A stretch of 64,000 nt of DNA from Pseudomonadota bacterium (GTDB lineage: Bacteria; Pseudomonadota; Alphaproteobacteria; Rhizobiales; Xanthobacteraceae), in contig JAFEFL010000064.1 of the NCBI GenBank assembly GCA_018240595.1, positions 248,001 to 312,000 on the forward strand, in the 5' to 3' direction. A program made the position numbers and the translations under genes. Under the pieces are notes generated by a model that did not search any database, was not told the DNA's origin, and worked only from the letters and a program-made list of their open reading frames with translations. Below are positions 8,365-17,029 of this stretch, in pieces. Within the stretch, counting starts at the first letter, position 1. Each line of letters begins with the position of its first letter.

Positions 8365-9222
8365 ATGGCTCTGAGAAACCCGTTTGCGCCGCAGACGCCG
8401 GGCGAGCGTCTCTGGGCCTTCGCCATGTGGGCCTTCATGATTTTCTTCATCGTCAACTTCGTGGCGATGGTGGCGGCCGTGGTCGTCAATTCATTCGGCA
8501 CGCGCTGGCTCAATGCCTGGCTGCCCGCCGCGTTCACGACGCGCTGGTATGTTTCGGCGTGGAACGAGTTTCAGTTGCATGATGTGCTGATCGTCACGTT
8601 CGAGGTGGTCGGCGCCGTCGTTCTGTTGTCAGGCCTGCTCGGCGTACCGGCCGCCTATGCGCTGGCGCGCCGCAATTTTCCCGGCAAGCAGCTCGTCATC
8701 CTGCTGTTCCTGCTGCCGATGCTGATTCCGCCGATCACCTTCGGCATTCCGCTCGCCACCGTGCTCTATCAGGCGCATTTCGGCGGCAACCTGTCCGGGG
8801 TCATTCTCGCCAATCTGGTGCCGACGGTGCCGTTCGTCGTGCTGGTGATGATCCCGTTCATCGAGCAGATCGACCCGCGCATCGAATCGGCGGCGCGCGT
8901 GTTCGGCGCCGGGACATTCCGCATCTTCATCCATATTCTCGTGCCGCTGCTGGCGCCGGGCATTCTTGCCGCGTTGCTGCTGGTGCTGGTGCGTACGATC
9001 GCGATGTTCGAACTGACGTTCTTCACCGCCGGGCCGGGCAGCCAGACCCTCGTCGTCGCGCTGTACTACGCGGTCTACGCCGCCGGCGTGCGGGCAGGGC
9101 AGTCGATCGACGCAATGGCGGTGATCTATATGTTGACCACCCTCGCCTGGCTACTGATCGCGCTGCGTTTCGTCGACCCGACCCAGATCGTGACCCGGGC
9201 GAAACGCGAGGCGGCGCACTGA
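8365..9222 (+). CDS. ABC importer permease 2 (PotC-like)
   Basis: The 285-residue protein has six membrane segments and an EAA loop ('ESAARVFGAGTFRIFIHILVPLL'-like) near residues 175-195. It starts 3 bases after permease 1 and is the last gene of this operon. The 65 bases after it hold no clear terminator before the MarR gene, so read-through into the aromatic cluster is possible. Confidence 0.92.
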   Translation: MALRNPFAPQTPGERLWAFAMWAFMIFFIVNFVAMVAAVVVNSFGTRWLNAWLPAAFTTRWYVSAWNEFQLHDVLIVTFEVVGAVVLLSGLLGVPAAYALARRNFPGKQLVILLFLLPMLIPPITFGIPLATVLYQAHFGGNLSGVILANLVPTVPFVVLVMIPFIEQIDPRIESAARVFGAGTFRIFIHILVPLLAPGILAALLLVLVRTIAMFELTFFTAGPGSQTLVVALYYAVYAAGVRAGQSIDAMAVIYMLTTLAWLLIALRFVDPTQIVTRAKREAAH

Positions 9223-9287
9223 GGATTGCCCGCCTTGCCGTCCCGGCCTATGGGTTGAAGAACCAACCGGCGAGGCAGGCGTAAGGG

Positions 9288-9848
9288 ATGGCGAAAACAC
9301 AGACCCAGGTTCGCTTGCGCGACTTCTCGCGGTCGCTGCCGATGTCCTTGCTCAAGGCGCGCGAGGCGGTGATGAGCCATTTCCGCCCGAGTCTCAATCA
9401 CTTCGGCATAACAGAGCAGCAGTGGCGGGTCCTGCGCGCGCTGACCGCAGTCGACAGTATCGAGATCATGGGGCTGGCCGAGCGGACCTTCCTGTTGCCG
9501 CCGTCGCTGTCGCGCATACTCAAGGACCTGGACGAGCGCGGCCTCATTGTGCGCCGCACATCGGAAACTGATCTGCGGCGCGGGTTGGTTTCGATCAGTG
9601 CCCGCGGCCGCGAACTCATCGCCAAGGCCGGCGCCCATTCCGAGGCGGTTTATCTCGAGATTACCGAGCGCTATGGCACAGACAGACTGGCGCGGCTGCA
9701 GGATATGCTGCATGACCTCGAAGCCGTGCTCGCCGCGCCGATCGACACCGGCGTGCTTCCGGAACGTGACCGCAGGAAAAGCCGTGGCACCGCCGGCCGA
9801 CGCAGGGTGGCCAAGGACAAACACGGCAGCGGCAAACACGCGCCGTAG
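9288..9848 (+). CDS. hpaR: MarR-type repressor of the homoprotocatechuate pathway (HpaR)
   Basis: The 186-residue winged-helix regulator closely follows HpaR: 'LLKAREAVMSHFRPSL...TEQQWRVLRAL' at the N-terminus and 'PPSLSRILKDLDERGLIVR' as the recognition helix and wing. HpaR represses the meta-cleavage genes and is relieved by 4-hydroxyphenylacetate or its dihydroxy form. It stands directly before hpaF, hpaD, hpaG, hpaH, hpaB and hpaC on the same strand. The last 25 residues are a basic tail rich in Arg, Lys and Gly that is not part of the usual domain. Confidence 0.88.
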   Translation: MAKTQTQVRLRDFSRSLPMSLLKAREAVMSHFRPSLNHFGITEQQWRVLRALTAVDSIEIMGLAERTFLLPPSLSRILKDLDERGLIVRRTSETDLRRGLVSISARGRELIAKAGAHSEAVYLEITERYGTDRLARLQDMLHDLEAVLAAPIDTGVLPERDRRKSRGTAGRRRVAKDKHGSGKHAP

Positions 9849-9923
9849 TGACGAAGCGCCCGATACCAGAGGGTATTGCCCGGTGGCGGCGAAGCGGTTG
9901 ACTCCGGTCCGGCTTCGATTAAT

Positions 9924-9935
9924 TTAACATGTTAA
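9924..9935. promoter_or_regulatory. Perfect 12-bp palindrome, candidate HpaR operator
   Basis: TTAACATGTTAA is its own reverse complement. It lies in the 111-base gap between hpaR and hpaF, 24 bases before the hpaF start, in an AT-rich patch in otherwise GC-rich DNA. MarR proteins bind short palindromes like this, and the position fits control of the hpaF-onward genes. Confidence 0.55.
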
Positions 9936-9959
9936 GCAACAAGAGCGGGTGGAAATGTC

Positions 9960-10346
9960 ATGCCGCATCTGGCGCTCGAATATTCGGCGAACCTGGAGGG
10001 TAAGGCCGACATCGCGGCTCTGTGTCGCGAGCTGCACGCCGCTGTCATGGCCTCCGGCCTGTTCGAGCTCGGCGCTGTCCGCGTTCGCGCCTTCGCCGCA
10101 CCGCATTACGCGGTGGCCGATCTCGATCCGCGCAACGCGTTCATCGATATGTCGTTCCGTGTCGGCCAGGGCCGCACGGCCGTCGACCTCAGAAGCGCGG
10201 GTGAATTGATCTTCGCCGCCGCGACCAAACATTGCGCCAAGCTCCTGGCCGAACCGCATTTCGCTCTTTCGCTGGAAGTGCGTGAAATCAATTCTGAACT
10301 CAGCTGGAAAAAGAACGCCATCCATCCGCGGCTGCGCGGCCAATGA
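9960..10346 (+). CDS. hpaF: 5-carboxymethyl-2-hydroxymuconate delta-isomerase (HpaF)
   Basis: The 128-residue protein is of the small CHMI type. It starts Met-Pro-His, leaving after Met removal the N-terminal proline that is the catalytic base of this tautomerase-fold family. The typical 'F..M...V..GR' strand (about residues 60-75) and 'A..LE..EI' near residue 105 are present. It isomerises 5-carboxymethyl-2-hydroxymuconate after ring cleavage. GGTGGA precedes the start, and hpaD follows after 27 bases. Confidence 0.92.
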   Translation: MPHLALEYSANLEGKADIAALCRELHAAVMASGLFELGAVRVRAFAAPHYAVADLDPRNAFIDMSFRVGQGRTAVDLRSAGELIFAAATKHCAKLLAEPHFALSLEVREINSELSWKKNAIHPRLRGQ

Positions 10347-10373
10347 GCGCGCGAGGCCAACAAGGAGGGTAAA

Positions 10374-11354
10374 ATGCCGCTGCCGAAACCAAATCTCTAT
10401 CCCCCCTTCAATATCGTGCGGCTGTCGCATGTCGAATTCATCGTCACCGATCTGGCGCTGTCGCGCAGCTTCTATGTCGACACGCTCGGTCTGCAGGTGA
10501 CCTACGAAGACGCGCAGACAATCACGCTGCGCGGGTTGGAAGAGCGCGGCCATCATTGCGTCGTCCTGCGGCGCGGCGAAAAGCCGGTCGCCAACAGCCT
10601 GTCGTTCAAAGTCTATGATGAAAGCGACCTCGACAAGGCGCATGACTGGTTCAAGGCGCAGCGCCTGCCGGTCGAGTGGGTCGAGCGGCCGTGGCAGGGC
10701 CGCACCTTGCGCAGCCGCGATCCGATCGGCATTCCGCTCGAGTTCTATTGCCACATGGACCGGCTGCCGCCGATCCATCAGAAGTACAAGCTGTACCGCG
10801 GCGTCAGCCCGCTGCGCATCGACCACTTCAACTGCTTCTCGACCAATGTCGACGACAGCGTCGCCTTCTACAATTCCATCGGCTTCCGTGTCACCGAATA
10901 CACCGACGACGCCGAATCCGGGAAGCTGTGGGCGGCGTGGATGCATCGCAAGGGCGGCGTGCACGACATGGCCTTCACCAATGGCCGCGGTCCGCGCCTG
11001 CATCACACCGCGTTCTGGGTGCCGTCGCCGCTCAACATCATCGAGCTGCTCGATCTGATGGCGACCACGGGCTATCTCGCCAATATCGAGCGCGGCCCCG
11101 GCCGGCACGGCATCTCCAACGCCTTCTTCCTCTATATCCGCGATCCGGACGGTCACCGCATCGAGCTCTACTGCTCGGACTATCAGACCGTCGATCCCGA
11201 TCACGAACCGATCCGCTGGGATCTCAAGGATCCGCAGCGCCAGACCTTGTGGGGTGCGCCGGCGCCGCGCTCGTGGTTCGAGGAAGGCAGCTTCTTCGCC
11301 GGCGTCGAGGTGCGCGAGGCCGAGCTCAAGGCGCAGCCGATCGTGGCGCCATGA
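10374..11354 (+). CDS. hpaD: 3,4-dihydroxyphenylacetate 2,3-dioxygenase, VOC (type I extradiol) form
   Basis: The 326-residue enzyme has two vicinal-oxygen-chelate domains (about 12-135 and 145-290), as in the Brevibacterium and Arthrobacter homoprotocatechuate dioxygenases, not the LigB-type HpaD of E. coli. Metal ligands are probably His151, His211 and Glu264, with His197 matching the acid-base histidine; these assignments are by alignment from memory. It opens the ring of 3,4-dihydroxyphenylacetate next to the hydroxyls. GGAGGG lies just before the ATG. Confidence 0.93.
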   Translation: MPLPKPNLYPPFNIVRLSHVEFIVTDLALSRSFYVDTLGLQVTYEDAQTITLRGLEERGHHCVVLRRGEKPVANSLSFKVYDESDLDKAHDWFKAQRLPVEWVERPWQGRTLRSRDPIGIPLEFYCHMDRLPPIHQKYKLYRGVSPLRIDHFNCFSTNVDDSVAFYNSIGFRVTEYTDDAESGKLWAAWMHRKGGVHDMAFTNGRGPRLHHTAFWVPSPLNIIELLDLMATTGYLANIERGPGRHGISNAFFLYIRDPDGHRIELYCSDYQTVDPDHEPIRWDLKDPQRQTLWGAPAPRSWFEEGSFFAGVEVREAELKAQPIVAP

Positions 11355-11376
11355 TGATGTCTCTCGGGATGGAATG

Positions 11377-12240
11377 ATGACGCGGATCGCAAGCTTCACC
11401 ATCGACGGCCAGGCGGGATATGGCGCCATTCGCGACGACGGCGCCGTTCACCTGTCGGCGCGTCATGGCGCGCGCTGGCCGAGCCTGCGGGAGGTTATCG
11501 AGGCTGGCGCGCTGGCGCGGCTCGCCGAGGAGGGCGACAAGCTCGCCGCCGATCTGCCGCTCGCCGCGATCCGTTACGACATCCCGATCCCGTCGCCGGA
11601 GAAGATCGTCTGCGTCGGCGTCAACTTTCCCGATCGCAACGCCGAGTACAAGGACGGGCAGGCGGCACAAGCCAATCCGTCGCTGTTCGTGCGCTTCCCG
11701 CGCTCCTTCGTCGGCCATGAGACGCCGCTGATCCGGCCGCGCGAGTCGAACCAGCTCGATTACGAAGGCGAGATCGCCATCGTCATCGGCAAGCCGGGCC
11801 GCCGCATCTCCGAAGCCGGCGCGCTAGAGCACATCGCCGCGCTGACCATGTGCAACGAAGGTACGATCCGCGACTGGGTGCGCCACGCCAAGTTCAACGT
11901 CACGCAAGGCAAGAACTTCGACCGCACCGGCTCGATCGGGCCGTGGCTTGTGCCGTACAACAGCGAAAGCCAGATCGCCGACGTGGCGCTGGAGACGCGC
12001 GTCAACGGCGAAATGCGCCAGCACGACCGCACCAGCCGCATGATCTTTTCGTTCCGCAAGATCATCAATTACGTCTCGACCTTCACGACTTTGGTGCCGG
12101 GCGACATTCTCGTCACCGGCACGCCGACCGGCGCCGGCGCGCGGCTCGAGCCGCCGGTCTGGCTCAAGCCCGGCGACATCGTTGAGGTCGAGGCGCAAGG
12201 CATCGGCCTGCTGCGCAACGGCATTGCGGATGAGGGATAG
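11377..12240 (+). CDS. hpaG: Fumarylacetoacetate hydrolase-family isomerase/decarboxylase (HpaG-like)
   Basis: The 287-residue protein has the FAH C-terminal fold, with metal-binding acids in 'LDYEGEIAIVIG' (about residue 128) and the 'GKNFDRTGSIGPW' and 'TGTPTGAG' signatures. In E. coli HpaG is a fused double-domain protein of about 430 residues that decarboxylates and isomerises the ring-cleavage product. Here there is a single domain, as in many other bacteria, so it may do only one of the two steps or work as a homodimer. ATG 11374 is an alternative start. hpaH begins 4 bases after its stop. Confidence 0.85.
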   Translation: MTRIASFTIDGQAGYGAIRDDGAVHLSARHGARWPSLREVIEAGALARLAEEGDKLAADLPLAAIRYDIPIPSPEKIVCVGVNFPDRNAEYKDGQAAQANPSLFVRFPRSFVGHETPLIRPRESNQLDYEGEIAIVIGKPGRRISEAGALEHIAALTMCNEGTIRDWVRHAKFNVTQGKNFDRTGSIGPWLVPYNSESQIADVALETRVNGEMRQHDRTSRMIFSFRKIINYVSTFTTLVPGDILVTGTPTGAGARLEPPVWLKPGDIVEVEAQGIGLLRNGIADEG

Positions 12241-12244
12241 GATC

Positions 12245-13048
12245 ATGCTGGCGGCGGACAAGATCGAGGCGGCGGTGGAGCGGCTGGACACGGCCGAGCG
12301 CACGCGCGTGCAGACCGGGTTGATCTCGCTGGCGCATCCCGAAGCCGGCATCGAGGACGCCTACGCCATCCAGACCGCCTGGGTGAAACGCAAGCTCGCC
12401 GGCGGACGCCGCATCATCGGCTGGAAGATCGGCCTCACCTCGCGCGCCATGCAGTCCGCGCTCAACATCGATACGCCGGATTCCGGCGCGCTGTTCGACG
12501 ACATGGCCTTCGACGACGGCGCCACCATTCCGCCGGACCGCTTCATCCAGCCGCGCATCGAGGCAGAAATCGCTTTCGTTATGAAAACAGCCTTGCGCGG
12601 GCCGGACGTGACCATCGCCGACGTGCTCAAGGCCACCGATTACGTGACTCCAGCGCTGGAAATTCTCGACACGCGCATTCATCGCCTCGACAAGGCGACC
12701 GGCAAGGCGCGCACCATTGTCGACACCATTTCCGACAACGCCGCCAATGCCGGCATCGTCACCGGCGGCACCGCCTTGCGGCCCGACGATGTCGATCTGC
12801 GCTGGATGGGCGCCATCGTCTCGCGCAACGCCATTGTCGAGGAGACCGGGCTTGGCGCCGGCGTGCTCAATCATCCGGCGCGCGGCATCGTCTGGCTGGC
12901 CAATCGCCTCGCGGCTTATGGCGGCGGCATCGAGGCCGGGCAGATCGTGCTGGCCGGCTCATTCATCCGGCCGATCGAGGCGCGTCACGGCGACACCATC
13001 GTCGCCGACTACGGACCTCATGGGACCGTGAGTTGTCACTTCGCGTAA
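12245..13048 (+). CDS. hpaH: 2-oxo-hept-3-ene-1,7-dioate hydratase (HpaH)
   Basis: The 267-residue protein belongs to the hydratase/decarboxylase family with HpaH and MhpD. It shows 'GWKIGLTSRAMQ' (about residue 58), the metal-binding 'EAEIAFVM' and 'PALEILDTRI', and 'GAGVLNHPARGIVWLANRL' near the end. It adds water to the decarboxylated chain before aldol cleavage. It sits 4 bases after hpaG. The aldolase HpaI and the dehydrogenase HpaE that complete the pathway are not found nearby. Confidence 0.92.
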   Translation: MLAADKIEAAVERLDTAERTRVQTGLISLAHPEAGIEDAYAIQTAWVKRKLAGGRRIIGWKIGLTSRAMQSALNIDTPDSGALFDDMAFDDGATIPPDRFIQPRIEAEIAFVMKTALRGPDVTIADVLKATDYVTPALEILDTRIHRLDKATGKARTIVDTISDNAANAGIVTGGTALRPDDVDLRWMGAIVSRNAIVEETGLGAGVLNHPARGIVWLANRLAAYGGGIEAGQIVLAGSFIRPIEARHGDTIVADYGPHGTVSCHFA

Positions 13049-13081
13049 TCGACTGTGCTTCCGGGATATGGAGGACTGACC

Positions 13082-14644
13082 ATGCGAGCCGAAGACTTCC
13101 GCAGCGACAAGACCAGGCCATTCACCGGCGCCGAATATCTCGCATCGCTGCGCGACGGCCGCGAGGTCTACATCAACGGCGAGCGCGTCAAGGACGTCAC
13201 CACGCATCCGGCGATGCGCAATTCCGTGCGCTCGCTGGCGCGGCTCTATGACGCCCTGCATGATCCCAAGAGCAAGGACCGCCTGACCTCGCCGACCGAC
13301 ACCGGCTCGGGCGGTTACACCCACAAATATTTCCGCGTCGCGCATTCTCCGGCGGACCTGGTGGCGCAGCAGGGCGCCATCGCCGACTGGGCGCGCATGA
13401 CCTATGGCTGGATGGGCCGCACCGCGGACTACAAGGCGGCGCTGATGAACACGCTCGGCGCCAATGCCGAGTGGTACGGCCCGTTCAAGGACAATGCGCG
13501 GGCCTGGCACAAGCGCGCCCAGGAAGCCGTGCTGTTCATGAACCACGCCATCGTCAATCCGCCGATCGACCGGCACAAGCCGGCCGAGGCGGTGAAAGAC
13601 GTATTCGTGCACATCACCAAGGAAACCGACGCCGGCATCTACGTGTCCGGCGCCAAGGTGGTGGCGACCTCGTCGGCGCTGACGCATTACAATTTCCTGG
13701 CGCAGGGCTCGGCAGTCGTAACCGACGATCCGTCGATGTCGGTCATGTTCATCGTGCCGATGAACGCGCCGAACCTGAAGATGTTCTGCCGCGTCTCCTA
13801 CGAGCAGACCGCCAACACCGTCGGCCAGCCGTTCGATTATCCGCTGTCGTCCCGCTTCGATGAAAACGACGCCATCCTGGTGCTCGACAATGTGTTCGTG
13901 CCCTGGGAGGACGTGCTGGTGCTGCGCGACGCCGGCAAGATCCTGTCGTTCCATCCGGCGTCCGGCTTCATGCACGGCTACTGCTTCCAGGGCTGCACGC
14001 GGCTGGCGGTGAAGATGGATTTCATCACCGGGCTGCTGGCAAAGGCGCTGCGCGCCACCGGCGGGGATGCCTTCCGCGGCAATCAGGCGATGCTCGGCGA
14101 GGTGATCGCCATTCGCCACCAGTTCTGGGCCTTCTCGAACGCCATGGCCTACAATCCGGTGCCGTGGGCGAGCGGCGCGGTGCTGCCCAACCTCGAAGCG
14201 GCCTTGTGCTACCGCACCTTCATGTCGGAGGCCTATCCAAAGGTTATCGACATCGTGCGCCGCGTCATCGCCTCGGGTCTGATCTATCTGCCGTCATCGG
14301 CCAAGGATTTCGCCAATCCAGAGATCGACCGCTACCTGGCGCAATATGTGCGCGGCTCGAACGACATGGGTCACATCGAGCGCATCAAGATCATGAAGCT
14401 GTTGTGGGACGCGACCGGCACCGAGTTCGCCGGGCGTCACGCGCTGTATGAGCTCAACTATGCCGGCGCGCCGGAAGAGGTACGGCTGCAGGTGCTAAAG
14501 GGCGCCGAGCGCGGCGGCCGGCTCAAGGAGATGGAGGCACTGGTCGATCGCTGCATGGCCGATTACGACGAAAACGGCTGGACCGGCGACACCTGGCTTC
14601 CGCCGCTCGACGCACCCGGTTCGGTCCGCAACGCGGCCGAGTGA
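13082..14644 (+). CDS. hpaB: 4-hydroxyphenylacetate 3-monooxygenase, oxygenase component
   Basis: The 520-residue flavin-dependent hydroxylase is of the HpaB family (acyl-CoA dehydrogenase-like fold). It has 'GRTADYKAAL' near residue 110, 'QEAVLFMNHAIVNPPIDR' near 145, the FADH2-binding 'LTHYNFLAQGSAVV' region and 'DNVFVPWEDVLV' near 275. It uses FADH2 supplied by HpaC to add the second ring hydroxyl. The family also includes hydroxylases of other phenols, but the neighbours make 4-hydroxyphenylacetate the likely substrate. ATG 13082 is preferred over an in-frame upstream start because of the GGAG before it. Confidence 0.92.
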   Translation: MRAEDFRSDKTRPFTGAEYLASLRDGREVYINGERVKDVTTHPAMRNSVRSLARLYDALHDPKSKDRLTSPTDTGSGGYTHKYFRVAHSPADLVAQQGAIADWARMTYGWMGRTADYKAALMNTLGANAEWYGPFKDNARAWHKRAQEAVLFMNHAIVNPPIDRHKPAEAVKDVFVHITKETDAGIYVSGAKVVATSSALTHYNFLAQGSAVVTDDPSMSVMFIVPMNAPNLKMFCRVSYEQTANTVGQPFDYPLSSRFDENDAILVLDNVFVPWEDVLVLRDAGKILSFHPASGFMHGYCFQGCTRLAVKMDFITGLLAKALRATGGDAFRGNQAMLGEVIAIRHQFWAFSNAMAYNPVPWASGAVLPNLEAALCYRTFMSEAYPKVIDIVRRVIASGLIYLPSSAKDFANPEIDRYLAQYVRGSNDMGHIERIKIMKLLWDATGTEFAGRHALYELNYAGAPEEVRLQVLKGAERGGRLKEMEALVDRCMADYDENGWTGDTWLPPLDAPGSVRNAAE

Positions 14645-14664
14645 GATGGGGTGAGGCAAAGCCC

Positions 14665-15177
14665 ATGGCGCAAAACGTAACACGGACGGAGTTTCGCAAC
14701 GCCATGGCGCGCGTCTGCGCGCCGGTCAATGTCGTCACGTCCAATGGCGCGGCCGGTCGTGGCGGCTTCACGGCAACGGCGATGTGCGCCGTCACGGACG
14801 AGCCGCCGACCTTGCTGGTCTGCATGAATACCCGATCGAGCCAGACCGGGATGTTTCTTGCCAACGAGCGCTTTTGCGTCAACGTCCTCACGCAGGAGCA
14901 CAAGGAGCTCGCGGCCACCTTCGCCGGCGGCCTGAGCGACATGGATGCGCGCTATGCCGCCGCCGCCTGGACCGATCTGCCGTCCGGCAATCAGGCACTC
15001 GCGGACGCCATCGTGTCGTTCGATTGCCGGCTGGCCGACGTTCGGCCGGTGGGCACCCACAACATCTTCATCGGCGAAGTGATCGATGTGCGCAGCCGCA
15101 AGGATGGCCACGCGCTGCTGTATTTCGACCGCAGCTACGTTCATGTGCCGACCCACACCGGCAGCTTCGGGGGATGA
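14665..15177 (+). CDS. hpaC: Flavin reductase component (HpaC)
   Basis: The 170-residue protein is a short-chain flavin reductase with 'FRNAMARVCAPVNVVTS' at the start, 'FTATAMCAVTDEPPTLLVC' and a C-terminal 'LLYFDRSYVH'. It supplies reduced FAD to HpaB. A GTG at 14641 overlaps the hpaB stop, but ATG 14665 has GGTGAGG upstream and gives the normal N-terminus. Confidence 0.92.
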   Translation: MAQNVTRTEFRNAMARVCAPVNVVTSNGAAGRGGFTATAMCAVTDEPPTLLVCMNTRSSQTGMFLANERFCVNVLTQEHKELAATFAGGLSDMDARYAAAAWTDLPSGNQALADAIVSFDCRLADVRPVGTHNIFIGEVIDVRSRKDGHALLYFDRSYVHVPTHTGSFGG

Positions 15178-15233
15178 TGGCCATGGCTCGCCGTTTGACC
15201 GGGTCTGAGACCTCGCGGACACGGCGGCACAGG

Positions 15234-15728
15234 CTATTCGATCTCCGCCGCGATTCGCTTCAGGATGTCGACGAACCGTTTCTTGTCGCGCGGGCCGATG
15301 AGGCGGTCGAGATTGCGTTCGTGCTTGCGCGCGGCGCGCGTCATCAAGGCCAGGGTCTTGCGGCCCGCGGCCGTCAGATTGAGGCGATAAGTCCGGCGGT
15401 CGCTGTCGACGCGCTTACGCTCGACCAGGCCGCGGCGCACCAGATCCTCGACCACCGGCGTCAGGCTCGATTTGTCGCGCCCGCTCGCGGCGCTCAGCTC
15501 GGTCTGGCTGATGCCGGCATTGCGCGCGATCAGCGTCAGCGTCGCGAAGCGGCCCGGATTTTCGCCGATCGCGGCCGAATGGTGCGAAAAGGCTTCGAAC
15601 GACGCCTCCTGCGCCATGCGCAGGTTAAAGCCCACCCAGGTCGCCAGTGGGCCGAAATCGATCGGCTTGCCGGCAGCCTCGCCGTTGCGACCGCCGCCTT
15701 CCACTTTCGTGCCTTTGCCTTTTCGCAC
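15234..15728 (-). CDS. MarR family transcriptional regulator
   Basis: This 164-residue winged-helix protein has recognition helix 'SQTELSAASGRDKSSLTPVVEDLVRRGLVER' (split here: 'ISQTELSAASGRDKSS' then 'LTPVVEDLVRRGLVER') and wing 'DSDRRTYRLNLT'. It is transcribed away from the TRAP genes and converges on hpaC. GTG 15728 has AGGAG 9 bases upstream; a TTG at 15770 would add 14 residues and would place the operator-like palindrome next to the start. It probably controls the TRAP and ferredoxin-oxidoreductase genes; this is inferred from position. Confidence 0.87.
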   Translation of the reverse strand: MRKGKGTKVEGGGRNGEAAGKPIDFGPLATWVGFNLRMAQEASFEAFSHHSAAIGENPGRFATLTLIARNAGISQTELSAASGRDKSSLTPVVEDLVRRGLVERKRVDSDRRTYRLNLTAAGRKTLALMTRAARKHERNLDRLIGPRDKKRFVDILKRIAAEIE

Positions 15729-15771
15729 CGCAATCGTCTCCTGGGGCGGTCGCTCGCCATCCGCCCGCAAT

Positions 15772-15789
15772 TAGTTTGAGGTCCAACTA
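15772..15789. promoter_or_regulatory. Candidate MarR operator between divergent genes
   Basis: TAGTTTGA-GG-TCCAACTA is an inverted repeat matching at 7 of 8 positions in each arm. It lies between the MarR gene (minus) and the TRAP receptor gene (plus), the usual place for a MarR site that controls both directions. Confidence 0.5.
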
Positions 15790-15873
15790 TCTCTTTACAA
15801 CGCTTCCGGCATCCGGTTCAATGTCCGGAAAAGTTGGCGCTGCAACCAACGAGAACCAAAAGGGAGGTCTCTG

Positions 15874-16908
15874 ATGAAATCGCGTATCGCCGCTTGCGCT
15901 TCCGCGCTTGCCGTCGCCGGTCTGCTCGGCGCGTCGGGCGTTGCTTTGGCTCAGGAAAAGACGTTCGAACTGAAGCTGTCGCACTGGGTGCCGCCGTCGC
16001 ATCCGCTGCAGAAGGCGCTGGAGGACTGGGGCGCCGACGTCGAGAAGGAGTCGGGCGGAACGATCAAGTACAAGGTCTATCCTGCGCAGCAGCTTGGCAA
16101 GGCCTTCGACCATTACGACATGGCGCGCGACGGCATCGCCGACCTCACTTACATCAACCCCGGTTATCAACCCGGCCGCTTTCCGATCATCGCTGCCGGC
16201 GAACTTCCGTTTCTGATCGCCAACGCCAAGGGCGGCTCGCAGGCGCTTGACGCCTGGTATCGCAAATATGCCGACAAGGAGATGAAGGACGTCAAGTTCT
16301 GCCTCGCCTTCGTGCACGATCCGGGCACGTTCCACTCGAAGTCCAAGAAGATCGTACTGCCGACCGACATCAAGGGCATGAAGATCCGTCCGGCGCATGC
16401 GACCATGGCTGAATGGGTCAAGCAACTCGGCGGCACCAACGTGCAGTCGAGCGCGCCGGAAGTCCGCGACATCCTCGACAAGGGGGTTGCCGATGCCGTG
16501 ACCTTCCCTTGGGGATCGGTGCCGCTGTTCGGCATCGACAAGGTCACGAAGTACCACATGGACGTGCCGCTCTACACGACCACCTTCGCCTTCGTGTTCA
16601 ACAAGAACACCTACAATCAGATGTCGGCGAAGCAGAAGAAGGCGATCGATGACCATTGCACGAATGAGTGGGCGGCAAGGGTCGCGGGGCCGTGGGCCGA
16701 CTTCGAGCACGCCGGCATTGCCAAGATCAAGGCCGAGCCCGGTCAAGAGGTCTATGAGCTGACTCCGGACCAACTCGCCGCCTGGAAAAAGTCGGCCGAG
16801 CCGCTGCACCAGGCCTGGGCCGCAGGCGTGAAGAAGGTCGGGGTCGATCCGGACGCCGCGATGAAGGAACTCCAGGCCGACCTCGTCAAGTACAAGTCGG
16901 CTTACTGA
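15874..16908 (+). CDS. TRAP transporter substrate-binding protein (DctP family)
   Basis: The 344-residue protein starts with a Sec signal peptide (cleavage likely after 'ALAQ', about residue 28) and has the DctP-family 'GIADLTYINPGYQPGRFPI' region, 'KGMKIR' and 'FNKNTYNQMSAKQKKAI' near the C-terminus. The conserved Arg of 'MKIRP', near residue 171, normally binds the substrate carboxylate. It delivers an organic acid to the DctQ/DctM pair encoded next. GGGAGG lies 8 bases before the ATG. Confidence 0.93.
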   Translation: MKSRIAACASALAVAGLLGASGVALAQEKTFELKLSHWVPPSHPLQKALEDWGADVEKESGGTIKYKVYPAQQLGKAFDHYDMARDGIADLTYINPGYQPGRFPIIAAGELPFLIANAKGGSQALDAWYRKYADKEMKDVKFCLAFVHDPGTFHSKSKKIVLPTDIKGMKIRPAHATMAEWVKQLGGTNVQSSAPEVRDILDKGVADAVTFPWGSVPLFGIDKVTKYHMDVPLYTTTFAFVFNKNTYNQMSAKQKKAIDDHCTNEWAARVAGPWADFEHAGIAKIKAEPGQEVYELTPDQLAAWKKSAEPLHQAWAAGVKKVGVDPDAAMKELQADLVKYKSAY

Positions 16909-16915
16909 GAAAACC

Positions 16916-16942
16916 GCGGGCCGCGCTTATGGCGCGGCCCGC
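16916..16942 (+). terminator. Strong hairpin after TRAP receptor gene
   Basis: A perfect 11-bp GC-rich stem (16916-16926 with 16932-16942) closes the loop TTATG, with no T-run. It stands between the receptor gene and the membrane subunit genes, like the hairpin at 6330-6355, and probably sets receptor excess through mRNA stability. Confidence 0.55.
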
Positions 16943-17029
16943 TCGCTTCGTTGAAACAGGTGGCCGAAAGCCGCCATGCGGCGCCTCGGACGCGGTGAAG
17001 CGTCCGATACGGCTTTGTTCGAGGGCCTG

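Noticed and set aside
9240..9287. GGTT...AACC repeat as a second HpaR operator
   Set aside because: Only four base pairs with an 8-base spacer; easily by chance.
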